This document shows positions 11,076 to 23,010 of a DNA stretch of 64,000 bases, in pieces; positions within the stretch are counted from its first letter, which is position 1, and the number at the start of each line of letters is the position of its first letter. Where the stretch lies: assembly GCA_965153455.1 (NCBI GenBank), contig OZ234499.1, positions 1,364,001 to 1,428,000 of the forward strand, given 5' to 3'. A program made the position numbers and the translations under genes. Source of the stretch: Sphagnum compactum. Its lineage: Eukaryota; Bryophyta; Sphagnopsida; Sphagnales. The notes below the pieces were generated by a model. That model was not told the origin of the DNA, did not search any database, and saw only the letters and a program-made list of their open reading frames with translations.

Positions 11076-13214
11076 GGTCCATTATGGGGATTTAGGAATT
11101 ATTAATGTGTATATTCCAAATAACATAAACAAAAGAGGAAATTTGTGGGAACTTTTGTGTTTCAAGTTTTTTGATACCATTAAGTCTTAACTACATCATT
11201 TATTGCCATAGATCCTAAAGATGTAGTTATTTTTAGTGGTTTGAACATCGTAATTGTTATGTGTGAAAATACTAATGATAAACAAAGTTGGTTATATGGT
11301 TTTGCAAATACCTTTGAAGTGATCAACATTGGAAAAAAATTTAAACCAAGTATAAAAACTAAGTATTGATTCAAGTATTAGATGAAATACCAAACCAAGT
11401 TTCACCAATTGTTCAATGCCACAATTATTATGCATTGTATTTACTTCAATAACTTTTGCATCCAAATTACATGTTTTGAATCTCTTGTAAATATAAATGA
11501 ATGTTCAAGGAAGTACACATGCTTATTGGTTGTTTGGGAGTAAATATTGCAAGTATCGGTCAATCATCAAACACTCGTCACAATTATGAAAATCTCAACA
11601 ATTTTAGCAAGTGTTTAGTGGTGCAAGCCTTGGTTGTGGTTGGCATCAAAAATGCCTTATTGTGGTTTCCATTGCTACCAATATTTGTTCCTTTTCAAGG
11701 TTATGGTCACATGTGCATTCATATACGTTTGCAATATAATAAGCCACTGCAAGAGTAACCACTCTTGAATAACACACTTGTCAATTTTTAACTTCACTTA
11801 AGATAAAATGTTTTTCATGTAATCTACATAGTGTGATGTAATATACATTCAATAATGACATATAAAAATATGAGTCTATTATATCAACATTTGAGGGTGA
11901 AAAAACATTAATTGAGCACTTGTAACTAGTCTTGAAGTCCTAAGTAAGTCAAATAAGAATGATCAAAATTAATCTAAATTTGTTTGAAAAAAATTCATAT
12001 TCATGTAGATTGAAAAATTATTAAACTTTACATGGTTTTGGATCATCATTGGAATTGACATATAAATAGATTGTAAAAGGGTGCATGCACTCTAAGGTGG
12101 CTCATTTCCATGGATGCTTCATTCCCTAAAAGTCCATACAATAGTGTTAAATTGGTAGTTTATTTTGATATCATTAATTTAGTGGGGAATTACATAGTGG
12201 TTAATGAACTAAAAAGCCCATGTGAAAATAAAACATTTTAACAATTTATTTAATTTACATGTTAAAAAAATAAAAAATAAAATCCACCCAAAAATGATTA
12301 TGATATGGACTTATGAAAATATGGCTCAATTTAGGCCATTCAAAAGTTCGAAACATTTTCTTAGTTAATTTATTTCTAGCAATTTTTACACACACATGTT
12401 CTTTTGTTTTAACATATCATATATTGAGACCCTATAATATATCCCAAATAAAATTCATACACAAAAATACATGTATATAGAGGCACAAAGAACAAACCAG
12501 TCCATATTTTTCAACTTCAAAAGTCCATTATTATATATTTGGTGTATGTAGGTTGCAATTTCTTTTAATAAATGTCTTCTTCTTCAAGTTGAAAATCTAA
12601 AGGTAGCCATAAATTTGGAAGATTATTGTTTTTATGCCATACATGTACATTGATTCCTTTTTAAAAAAACCCCCCTTTGTAAAAAAAACGAAAAAAATTG
12701 AATTTGAGCCAACTAATGGTGAGAAAAATTACAAATGTTTAGGTTCTCCTAAAAATATTGGATTTTGACCATATCTCCCATATGGATAAACAAATCTTGA
12801 ATCCTAGCCCAAAAGATGGTCACCAATGTTAATGTAGAATAATCACACTTCGGTAAGACATGCAATTTTAAAAGCATTTGGGCATGTTAAAAAAGACTCA
12901 TGTGTATATTCAAATTCAAAAGTAACAACACATTTTTGTTATGCATGTATTACCAAATAAAAAAGAATGACAATAGTTTCAACCTCACCTCTTTATATAG
13001 GTTAGATGGTTCTTACTAGAACCTAAAGTAGTTAACTACCACTAAGTATGAATTAATTCAAATACTAACTACTCGTTGGTAGCTAATTCAAATATCAACT
13101 TCTTTTCTAACTAGTTAACATTTACATAAATATTAAATAACATTTAAAAATCAAACATTTAACTAATACATATTTAATTATAAATATAATAACCAATAAT
13201 AATTAAGTAACATT
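11076..13214. other. Central spacer of the inverted repeat, no gene recognised
   Basis: AT-rich DNA around the symmetry axis. The part at about 12080-12560 resembles 14140-14680 in direct orientation. No coding region was recognised: the frame at 11501-11758 (+) has no visible family signature. Confidence 0.5.
12080..12560. repeat. Diverged direct repeat, copy 1 (partner 14140-14680)
   Basis: Shared landmarks in the same order are ATTCCCTAAAAGTCCATACA with ATTCCCTTTAAGCCCATACA, GGACTTATGAAAATAT with GGACTAATGAAAATAT, and ACTTCAAAAGTCCATTATTA with ACTTCAAAAGTTCATTATTA. The offset is about 2.1 kb. It suggests an old dispersed or tandem element. Identity between the landmarks is low. Confidence 0.45.
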
Positions 13215-13885
13215 TACAAAGGATAAGTATGTGACAAACGCGAACATTAAACACCATCTTCTAATGGATGCAATTCATCCATAACTTTTAGTTAACTTCT
13301 AATTAACTTTTAGTCAAGTCCGAATTAAATTAAAATTAAATCCTATTTCAATTCTAGTTAAATTTTAAAAACTAGTTGAATCCCAATTAATTTCTAGTTA
13401 AATCATAGTTTACTCCTAAATAATTCCTAGTTAACTTCTAATTAATTTCAAGGAAAGTCCCAATTAAGTTTCAGTTTAATTTTAATTAACTCATTATTGA
13501 TTTTAAATTAAGAAGCTTCTTTACTTGATGCACACATAAAAGTCTTTTTGGAAACTTCCTTAAACTAGGTCCCCAAACGGATATAAATAAAAATAAGACC
13601 CTTCATTTCCTTTAATGTGTTCAACAATAATTTTAAGCACAATTTTACACCATAGCCTTGTCATGTTCTTTTCATGTTCATGTTTGCATATGTTAGCATA
13701 ATAAAAATCCATTTTCATGTCTGTCTTACAAATGTCATGTTTTTATTCTTAATTCTTGTGTTCTTGTTTTTGAATCACATAATTTTGTTTTGTTCCTTGC
13801 TTGAAAATTAAACTTAGACCTTTCTTTTAACCTTTGTTCTTGTTGACTTTTGTGTCTTTGACAAAATATGATTAAACTTTGCCAA
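13215..13885 (-). repeat. Right arm, innermost inverted block
   Basis: Mirror of 10300-11075, including the minisatellite on the opposite strand (13265-13510). Homology dissolves near 13860-13885. Confidence 0.75.
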
Positions 13886-15179
13886 GAAAGTTAGTTTGGA
13901 AGACGAACATTTGGTAAATTTTTTAAAAATTCGAGAACAAATTCAAGGAATTTGGTAAAATCAACCAAAATATTTGCCTTTTTTACAAAAATGATGAAGG
14001 TGATTAAGTTTTATCAAGAATTTTGTAAACATAAGATGGGTGAGTTGTAAAGAAAAAGAACTAATTTGAAGCAAACAAATTGAGGTGGGTCAAAGTACTT
14101 TATAATGTTTAATGCACAAGGTGAATGCATGGTATAGTGGTTCAATATAGGTAGAAATTACATTCCCTTTAAGCCCATACAAGATTATTTTAAATGATTC
14201 AAATGGACATGGTTACTATTTTTTAAAATGTTATTATTATGAATAATACATGTTCAATCACATACAAACCTTCCCAAATCTATGTGAAAACTTGTATTTG
14301 ATGTGGCTGATGTCATTTTTTGGAAGTCCTAAAAGGAAATCCCATAAGTCCATATGAATAATGCCCCATGTAAAGCTTTCAAAAACATATGTTTTTGGGA
14401 CAAATAAATTGAAAAACAAACAAAAACTGCAACTCATATGGACTAATGAAAATATAAATTTTAACCATTCAAAAATCCCTAACTATTAAACAATTAAGGT
14501 TTTCACAAAAAGATTCATCATATGAGTTTATCATCTTGTATTACATTATATGTTGAGTCTCAATAACAAATTTGGAATGTAAATCAACATAGTTTTCCAT
14601 TTTATGATGTTATGGTCAAATGATTAATTTATTTGTTTTAACTTCAAAAGTTCATTATTACTAACAAAGTAATTTTTTTATTGATAAATAATCACACAAT
14701 ACTCTTCATAATGAAATTATTATTTCGATTCAAGTCCCAATTAGTAGATTTAATGATATATTATCACCATATACATTTGAATGAAGGGTACCCAAGGAAA
14801 AAACACCATTTTGTCACAAAATTCAGCCACCATACCATGCATCTACCTCACAATGCAAAATCATAACAAAATGTGGGGCACTTAAAAACAAGATTAAAGA
14901 ATCTAGATGAGGTGAAAGTAAATGTACAAAAAATCCATGCAAAATTCTATTAGATTCAAAAAACTAACATCATTTCCAAATAATTCTTCTTTGTAGTGAA
15001 GCTAAAGCCTAATAAGATTCAAATTATAACCCTCAAAGATGATCATGACAATGTTGTAACAACCAAAGAAGGACTAGAAATGTATGTTTGTAAAAGAATG
15101 GTAAGTTGTTATATAAAACAAATGTGGATGTTCCAAAATAAGCGAAGTTATGATTTAGGGTGTTGAACTACCTAGGAAG
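13886..15179. other. Right-arm-specific DNA with direct-repeat copy 2
   Basis: Contains the partner of the diverged direct repeat (14140-14680). Otherwise AT-rich with no gene recognised. It ends at the LINE remnant. Confidence 0.45.
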
Positions 15180-16130
15180 TTTTCAAAAGAAATGAACTCA
15201 TGCCCAGTTAAGCTTTTAGCTTTAAAGGAGCTACACTTTGCTACAAAATTCACGACCAAAGGAAAATCCCCAAGCCTAGATGGGGTTGCAATAGAATTTT
15301 TACATGTATTATTTTGGGACCACATAGGAGAGGATTTCTTTAGATTGATTCCAACATCAATCTTGGAGGAATGCCTTTCGGATAGGATGAACAAAGGTCT
15401 AATAACCCTTTTATTAAAAAATTCAAAGGAGTGTTTAGGCAATTAGTGGCTAATCACTTTACCAAACATTTGGTAAAGTTTTATAGTTGAGGCTTCAACT
15501 AATCTTGATGGAAGTTATCAACTTAAATCAATTCATGTTTCTCCCACTTAGGTACATTCTTGATAGTGTTCTCTTGACACATGAAACCATTGATTGGGCC
15601 AAGTGCACATGCCAACCTTTGGTCCTCCTTCAACTACACTTTGCCAAAACCTGTGACAAAGTGAACTAGGAATTTTTTGTTTTTGACCTTGGAAAGGTTG
15701 GGCATAGTAAGAGAATTATATTGCACTATTGAGATTATTGTTCAAAGGTGTAGAAATTGTTGTTTGCACCAATGGTGACATCACAAAGATATTTATAATG
15801 GCAAAAAAGGTCGTGCAAGGATGCATGTTAGCTCCCACCTATTTATTTTCACCAAGGAGGTTTTTAATTACATGATGAAGGCAAGTAAAAATTTGGGTGA
15901 CATCAAGAGATTCTTGCTTTGAGGAGGTGAAAGACAACAAATTATGTTACAATATGCTAATGATACAAAAATCTCAATAAGAGGGGAAGAAAATAATATT
16001 TAGAACATATTCAACTTGCTACAACATTTTGTTTAATCAATGAATTAAAACTCCACTTTGGGCGAACCCATCTTCGGATGGTACCACTAGGAACCACCTC
16101 AAGGAATGGTTACGGAACCAAAAACATCCA
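15180..16130 (+). pseudogene. LINE reverse transcriptase remnant (ORF2 fragment)
   Basis: Two frames on the plus strand recall plant LINE reverse transcriptases. The frame at 15192-15446 contains KGKSPSLDGVAIEF, corresponding to the family's conserved GK(A/S)PGPDG(I/V)P region, and then NKGLITLLLK. A second frame to about 15669 contains RYILDSVLLTHETIDWAK and LHFAKTCDKVN, corresponding to the Q-sGF-KGR...LDF-KAFD(K/R)V region, where the first catalytic aspartate sits in this family. Here the LDFxKAFD core reads LHFAKTCD, so the active site is damaged. Frameshifts separate the pieces and stops accumulate after 15669. The element is dead and truncated. It is probably the 5' part of the same LINE as 16640-18640. 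Confidence 0.75.
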
Positions 16131-16640
16131 AATCATTTTTTTGGCCCTTTTCATTAAATGTTTTCACAATTATTTTTTCATGTTTATCAATCACATGCAC
16201 TAATATATAGCTTGAAGTTGATTTGGGAATCTAAAAAAAATTTAAAATTGAAAATTTTATATTCCTAATTAAAATGGCCCTTTAAAAATTTGACGGCTTC
16301 AACTTTGGAAATTCATAACTAAATCATATTTAATCAATTAATTTCCAAATAAAAAATAAAATAAAATGACTTCCAAATTACCTTAAGAAAAGATTCATTA
16401 AAATTTTCATAAATCATGTTCCAAATTTGTGTTCTTGATAAAAAAAAGTTAAAGGAAAAAAATAGGCATTACGTTCCTAAAACATTTTCTAAATGCAATA
16501 ATTAGGAACAACAAAATACACAATACTTTTGATATTATTGAGATTTCAAAATCTATGAAACTTAATAAATGTATTGTTCATTTAAATGTTTCCTATGATT
16601 TTTCAAATTTCAATGGGTCTAGGAAGATCAAGATGTGACA
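16131..16640. other. Insertion or gap inside the LINE, no gene recognised
   Basis: AT-rich stretch between LINE-like pieces. The words GATGGTACCACTAGGAACC (near 16078) and GTGGTACCACCCAAGG (near 16647) at its edges look like a duplicated junction. Confidence 0.35.
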
Positions 16641-16935
16641 TTCGTAGTGGTACCACCCAAGGATAGGATTGCCCTTTTGAAAACTTTTTCACCCATTGGT
16701 GCCACTAGAAAAGTAGGAGGCTAGACTAGACTTATGCCTTCAACTAGGAATGGGCAAAAGATGATGAGCTTTTCAAAAAGTTAGGATTTCCTTTTGGTTT
16801 GAACCTTGAGGTTAAGGAAGTTGATGGGTGCAAGTACAATAACAAAAGCCACCCAAGCCAACGCCATAGTGGTCTTTTTTACAAATCATTCATGTAGCTT
16901 CCATGTACCAATTTGTTTTGCCCAAAGTGAAATGG
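16641..16935 (+). pseudogene. Probable LINE ORF2 middle fragment
   Basis: Scrambled plus-strand frames such as KLGFPFGLNLEVKEVDG resemble the part of plant LINE ORF2 downstream of the polymerase domain, with the FG-L-----D pattern. Position and strand agree with the LINE pieces on either side. The evidence is weak because several frames must be joined. Confidence 0.4.
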
Positions 16936-17887
16936 AACATATTACATAATGTATTTGGGAAAAATAATGATAAAGTAAAAAAGACATTCATTTGCCCATA
17001 ATTTAGTTTACAAATTTTTGACATAAACATAAGAAAGTGGATAAAACTTTTTGTAAGTAGAAATATAAAACCATCAAGGCCTTCATTGATTTTGTGATAA
17101 GTTGTATATAAAATTGAAAAAACTTTAGTATCATAAAAGTAGGCAACAAGTAACTTTAAAACTAGCCCAACAATACAATGTTCAAAATGATTTTGACATT
17201 AAAAATTCTATGTATATGACTATATTATGCACAATTTGAGAATACACAAGTATCTTCTTTGCTTTCATTAATTTGAAAATAAGAAAAAAAAGCTTTATTT
17301 ACTTGAAACTTACTTTATAAAACCTAGACACCTTTCCAAGTAAATGCATTTTTTAAAGATCTACTTCAATGCATATTAAAGATATGGTTTGTCAATTCAA
17401 TTTTATTAAATAAAAAGTATCCTCATATAAATCATCAAATATAATTATATTTTTACTTTCAAGACATTTAAGTTCATTTATTGCTATATGTCATTTTTTA
17501 TGGCAAGGAACACAAATTGATCATTTTATGATGCTTATGTAAATTTATCATCCATTTGAAAAAAAATCTCTTAATTCCAAAATGTTGTTCAATGCTAATA
17601 TCTTTTATCACACTAATTTGGCATAGTGTGTTTCAATGTTTAGGGAAATTGATGTTGCAACAACAAATAACATGTTTTTATTTTTATTTATTTTTTATGG
17701 TATTAAATTTTTTATTAAATATTGTAAATTAATAATATTCATGTATTTTTTAAAACAAGATATTTGCAACCCAAATAAATAAATAAAATAACACATCCAA
17801 TTTTCATGAAAATGCAACATAATCCTTTCTTATATAATCAAAGAGTAGTTTGGGATCTATAACAACAGAGCAATAAATCCAATTGTT
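16936..17887. other. AT-rich insertion in the LINE, shared with the left arm in part
   Basis: Interrupts the LINE between its middle and C-terminal parts. The segment at 17305-17887 is mirrored at 5400-6015, so this insertion predates the inverted duplication. No gene was seen. Confidence 0.5.
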
Positions 17888-18640
17888 GTTTTTTGCATGT
17901 CCAAGGAATTTTCAGGTCTACCTTGGTTTTTCATCCCCAAGGGAAACTAGAAATTCTTAAGGAGCTTGAATTCTACAAGGTTGTGACATGGTCTAGGTTG
18001 CTCCAACAAGTGCAGACTAGGGAGGGATATGTAGGTGGGTTGACAACTCCAAAAACACAAAGATATATTTCTTCATAATCTACCTAAGAGGTGGAAACAA
18101 GTTCTCCCTCTACACTTCCAACTAAATTGAAAGGAGATTTGGCCTAAAGAAGAGCCAAAAAGAACATTAGCTTCATATGTTCACTATGGCATCAAAGTCC
18201 TTCCTATTAACACTTGGAGAGCCAAGGCAAATTTGAGCATCTTGGTTGAGTGTCTTTCATGTGACTTTGAGTCACCAGAAACTGCTGCTGTTCATAGATT
18301 TTGGTTCTGTCTTAGGGCCAAGAAAGCTTGGGAATGGGCATTTTCTTTTCTGTATGAAGTCACCCTCCAACCTGAGAGGACTATTAAGAAACTACTTAGT
18401 GCAACTTTACAAAGTTTAGTGATTTGTGGTCCCTACTTTGCAGTGTCACCCTTTGGTCTATTTGGGTAGGGAGGAATGATATAGTGTTCATATTATCATT
18501 CCACTTGATATGGGTTATCTTTGAGCTTGTGTTTCTGGTTGACCAGGGAGGGGGCCTCCCTGGTTTTCCTTCTCTATGTACTTGCTCCTTTTTCCATTAA
18601 TGGATCTCTCCACTTGTTCCAAAATAAACAATGGGTGTGT
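17888..18640 (+). pseudogene. LINE ORF2 C-terminal remnant with RT zinc-binding region
   Basis: Plus-strand frames give GKLEILKELEFYKVVTWSR and then, after frameshifts, NTWRAKANLSILVECLSCDF...AAVHRFWFCLRAKKAWEWAF. The latter fits the reverse-transcriptase zinc-binding domain (zf-RVT) found at the end of plant LINE ORF2, with cysteines near the front and the (E/V)HxFxxCxxAxxxW signature. Stops break the frame at 18078 and 18469. Sequence to about 18640 (…GGGGGCCTCCCTGG…) is probably LINE 3' sequence. Non-functional. Confidence 0.7.
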
Positions 18641-18824
18641 CACACTGTTGCCTTGCCATTTACATTAAAAAGGACCTTAAGGCAACAGAAGAATTATAGA
18701 AACTCAAATATTTCACCATGCAATAATATATTCTTCAAAAAATGCTCTACAAGAAACCAAAATCTTTCAAGATATTATAACTCTATAATAACTAATCTCA
18801 AGTTTCAACACAAGCCAAAATATC

Positions 18825-19665
18825 ATATAATCCTCATATAAAAATAGATGTATTACCTAAGGGCCAAAACTCCTTAAGCTACTATACTCTATAATGAACC
18901 TAAACACAATATCCTTGCCTGGCCAATAAATAAATAAATAAATAAAATCGCCACATCAACTTTGGAGACAATGCTTAAGCACAACCACTTCTTTCATTAT
19001 CCAACATCTCATGGCTTTTTTAGTTGACTGTTGTCACAGTTACTGATAACCAATAATTTTCTAGGGGAAGAACTGATTTGATAATGGGTCCAGTTCTCAA
19101 CAGGACTCTATTGTGTACATTACTGTATTGTGTAAGCTTCACATCCTGTAAATTAATCCTTTTCATTTTTCATTTTTCCTTTTACATTTTCTGCATCTGT
19201 GTTGTGTTTATTAATAAAGTTTTGCAGGGTTAACACGTTACATACATTCATATTATTGTAGTTTTCACTCCATTTTTCGTCCTTTTTACCTCATTTGATT
19301 ATGATCTACCCAATTTAGCTACTGTATGTGATCCTATAAATATGTTGTTGCAAATTTCATGACCAATTTGGTGCCCACCCATAAAAGCTGCAGTTTAATA
19401 TCTATATATGCAAACAATACTATTGAACTTCAGGGACAATTATGAATGTCATGTAAGAGTTGCAAACCGTGATGAACATAAGACTTGTAGCTCAATGGGC
19501 TTATTTGCGCACATGAGTGAACATGGATATTGACTGAATATTGTGCGAGTGAATTGTTAACTCCCAATTCATATTTTCAATTAGGTCATGACTCAAAAAC
19601 AAAATCATATGTTTGCATAAATATTCCACATCATCATTTTCAAATTTTGAAAGCACTGAAATTTG
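18825..19665. mobile_element. Right-arm-only insertion, possible solo LTR
   Basis: Absent from the left arm, where the flanking sequences join near 4695-4710. It contains a candidate LTR-like stretch (about 19027-19235) that starts TGTTGTCACAG, ends GGTTAACA, and has an AATAAA polyadenylation-like signal near its end. No clear target duplication was found, so the class is uncertain. It also includes an AATA microsatellite at 18926-18948. Confidence 0.35.
18926..18948. repeat. AATA microsatellite
   Basis: About five to six tandem copies of AAAT inside the right-arm-only insertion. Confidence 0.85.
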
Positions 19666-20936
19666 GTAGTTGATGATGATGTAACTTTGCAGAATGTTTT
19701 GATGGCATAATCAATTATCAAGTTGTTTAACTTCCCCCACCAAATCAACCTAGTCCAGTGTTGTTGTATAAAATGGTCCTAATGAAATTATGCAGAATAA
19801 ACCTACATCTATTATCTACTTTTACAAAATTAAGTCAGCATGAAGTCAAGGCTCAATAACCCAAGTTACAAGGACCAGGTTTAGCACATGTGGTTTGTAA
19901 ATTGTGGGGTTTTACTAACCATTTGAGGCCAAGGCCATGTATAAAATGCTATTTGCATGTACTAAGATAAGACTGGTGTCAATATGAAATATTGGGAAAT
20001 ATATATAGTTATTAGAATATGAAATGTGATTTCAAAATTTTACCATCACATGTGTAATCATAGAAATGGAAATCTTTTTTTAAAAAACCCTCATGAGAGG
20101 GAAATTTCATGGAATTTTCCCTGCCCTAGGGCAATCCACTGGAATGGTCAAATTCTCATATTTGAGGTGCCCTACAAATACACTAAGAATTCTCTCCCAG
20201 GTTGTTAACGAGTCCACATAGTGATGAATACCATGTTCCTTTCCAAAAGTCCCGAGGGCAAACTTTTAGACTGCCTGTGCAAATTTAACCCTAAATCTAT
20301 GCATGATTTTCAATATAATCACAAAGACATGGGCTAGCTGGGGAGCTTGCCGTGGTTATGAAAACGTTATGTGCACAAGAAACGGACAATAGCCATGAAA
20401 TGTGCACATTATAATTCTATAAATGAAACAAGTACTTCCCCCAAGAGGGGATAGTGCTTGATCGAAACACAAAACATCACCATAGGAAGGAATTAATAAA
20501 AATCATAAGTGTGGAGCCTTGATGTTCATCAAACCCTAGGGTTTGATTTCCATCATCATGGTTCAACACCAACTAGGACATAACACGTGTCCTTTTCAAG
20601 ATTGGCTCAGGCTTGGCCAATGCCAATATGATGATGTACATGACAATGAGGTATGATAATACCAGCAGTGGTGCTAGTCTGGTTCAATAAACAGTGACAA
20701 TACCATTGGGGAGGTATGGCCACAATGGGGTAATTAATACTCTCCCACCACTTGTAAAGAGGCTTGTATTTTTATAGTTTCAAGATTTCAGAATCCTTCT
20801 ATTCACCAAGGTTACAAAAACTACAAAGGTGGCAATCTCCATGTGTAGTAAATGTGGAACTGATGATGAGAGTGAGCTCCCCTCTTGACAATCCTGCCAA
20901 AAGGTTCACAAAGTGGTTGCCCCTATGTGGCGAAAG

Positions 20937-21190
20937 TGTGCAACCCAAGTGATATCTCAAACTTCATAACATGACATCAAAGATTCCAACCATGGCGAAA
21001 GGGTGTGACCCAAGTGATATCTCAAACTTCAGAACATGACATCAAAGATTCCAATCATGGCAAAAGGGTGCGCCCCAAGTGATACCTCAAACTTCATAAC
21101 ATGACATCAAAGATTCCAGTCATGGTGTAAGGGTGCGACCCAAGTGATATATCAAACTTCATAACATGACATCAAAGATTCCAGTCAAAT
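20937..21190. repeat. Four-copy ~65-bp tandem repeat (right arm)
   Basis: Four units, each containing CCCAAGTGATATCTCAAACTT, a variant of ACATGACATCAAAGATTCCA, and a spacer ending AAAGGG. A fifth, damaged unit lies at 26011-26065, so the 4.8-kb composite insertion sits inside the array. The left arm has two units. Confidence 0.88.
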
Positions 21191-22609
21191 TGTTAAATGC
21201 CTCTAACTTGAATGTGAAAATTGAAAACCTTCAAAACAAAATGTCCATCCTGAAATAGGTTGAACCTAATATATTTTAGAATAGTCAAATAATAGAATTC
21301 TAAAACTCATGGGACCACATGGCAAAATTATCATTTTAGAAGCTCATCATCAAAACAAATTCAACTTTTATCATTATAACATCAATTAACAAATTCAAAT
21401 TTATTTTATTCATTATAAGCATTTAACCACAATGCACCTTGCATAAATGACCATTGTGACACCAAAAATGAGCCATTCAACCATGCATTGACCCCAAAAC
21501 AAACACCTTTCCAAGGCATATCAAATGCCAAATGTGCACATTTCATCACAATAAAAAGTGTTATTATGAGGGTAGACAAATTCCCCTTGACATACACAAT
21601 CATCTTACCTAACAAATATATGAAAGACAAAAGTGTTGTCCTTGTGTTGTTATCACAACTCATGTCATATCCATAATTCAAACAAACCCATAATCACATG
21701 ACATGGCAACTAGTTAGAATTGATGAAATTTACAAAAAGGGCAAATGTGTTAAACTTGGACTTGGACATCCACAAGTTGAAACATGTGATAATTGTAATA
21801 CATTTGTCCAAAGCAAAAATTATGTGTTTTTTCATAGTTTTTGTCACCATCACAAGAATCATTTGACAAAGCGTTTTCAATTTGGAAACACAATTTAAGG
21901 GTTCTACCACAAAATAAAATGCTACAATTAGTGATTCCCTACAATAAAGATCGAAAGGTAACCTTTGGCAATGTAAAGTACCAAATCTTCAAGGATTTGT
22001 TTTTACCCCACATCTTCATTTTTGTAAATTTCAATGTTTTTGAAATGTTCAATGATCACACTATAACTAGGACCCATTTGTTGCTTTGACCTTTCCTAGA
22101 CATCTTTTTATATTAAATTTGAAACATTAATGACAGTCCACCAAGCCCAAAAATCTATGTGCTCAATTATTACATTTTTTTTCATTGCAATTGTTATGTG
22201 GTCCTTGTTGTAAATGACCAAGTGTTTTCTCTTTCTTGTGGTGCTATTGACACTATCTACTTATGAAATAGAGTGACACAACACACCACATCATTTGAAT
22301 GCTTTCAACATCTACTCTTCTACGACCATATCAAATATCTAAGCCATATGATCTATCTTAGATTGCTTAGGATTTAGTATACAAAGGTGGATGCTATCAC
22401 TTGCATTCCACATCCCAATTCAATGGGTAGGATTAATGCAACATGCCCATGAAGAATTAATGTATTTTGGTGTATGCCATACCCATGGTTTATTGCAAGG
22501 CCAATATTGGTGGTAGGGAATGCACATAGAAGTCCAACAATTTGCCAAGGTGCATTATGTGTGATAGGGTTCAAATTTATTTCAATGCCCTTACTACATA
22601 ATTGTATCC
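21191..22609. other. Composite insertion, left part, no gene recognised
   Basis: Absent from the left arm. Short open frames on both strands (for example 21406-21681 and 21698-21898) overlap each other and match nothing I know. It may be decayed pol sequence upstream of the integrase relic, but no protease, polymerase or RNase H motif could be read. Confidence 0.4.
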
Positions 22610-23010
22610 GTTTCTTACAATGGACTTGGGCTACCAATGGAATTTGGACTTTATAAGATTAATTACATTGACCATGTGATGTGTTGGTGAAGGTGGAGCT
22701 ATCTTCCAAATGGATTGAACTAGTGTTATTGGTAAACAAGTTTAATGGAGTTACTTATGCTTTCTTGGATTGAATCTTGAATCAATTTGGGGCACAATTT
22801 GAAGTGTTCAAAGATCAAGGCAAAGAGTTTTTGAGAGAGTTTCAAGCATTATGTGAACAAGCTTTGATAGATCACTACACCACATCACGTGATCACCTTA
22901 AGGCAAATGGTTTGGTAGAAAGGGTTATGCAAACAATAAAAAAAGGTTTATGTAAAGATGGCTTACAAAAAGGACATTTGGGAAATTAGGACCTCTGATT
23001 GCTTAAGGAC
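22610..23010 (+). pseudogene. Ty3-type LTR retrotransposon integrase relic
   Basis: The open piece at 22777-22989 reads FGAQFEVFKDQGKEFLREFQ and ends LKANGLVERVMQTIKKGL. This is the second half of a retroviral-type integrase core: the FKDQGKEF aspartate is the second metal-binding residue, and the glutamate of GLVER sits where the third belongs in the family pattern (A/N)(D/N)GLxER. Upstream, after stops, ELSSKWIELV and NKFNGVTYAFL correspond to the -F(S/T)KW-E- stretch that follows the first aspartate. Several stops and no LTRs were found, so it is a dead fragment. The style fits Ty3-type elements. Confidence 0.8.

Larger units (their letters stand above)
17305..20960 (-). repeat. Right arm, inverted blocks 2 and 3 with right-only insertions
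   Basis: Mirror of 3590-4935 and 5226-6015. The right arm is longer because it keeps LINE sequence at 18066-18410 and 18495-18690 and has an extra segment at about 18825-19665. Two matching stretches are 18690-18824 with 4700-4850 and 19666-20960 with 3570-4690. Apart from the LINE no gene was recognised. Confidence 0.8.

Noticed and set aside
22374-22637. Minus-strand 87-residue frame beside the integrase relic
   Set aside because: It is the antisense shadow of the region just upstream of the integrase piece and has no family signature.
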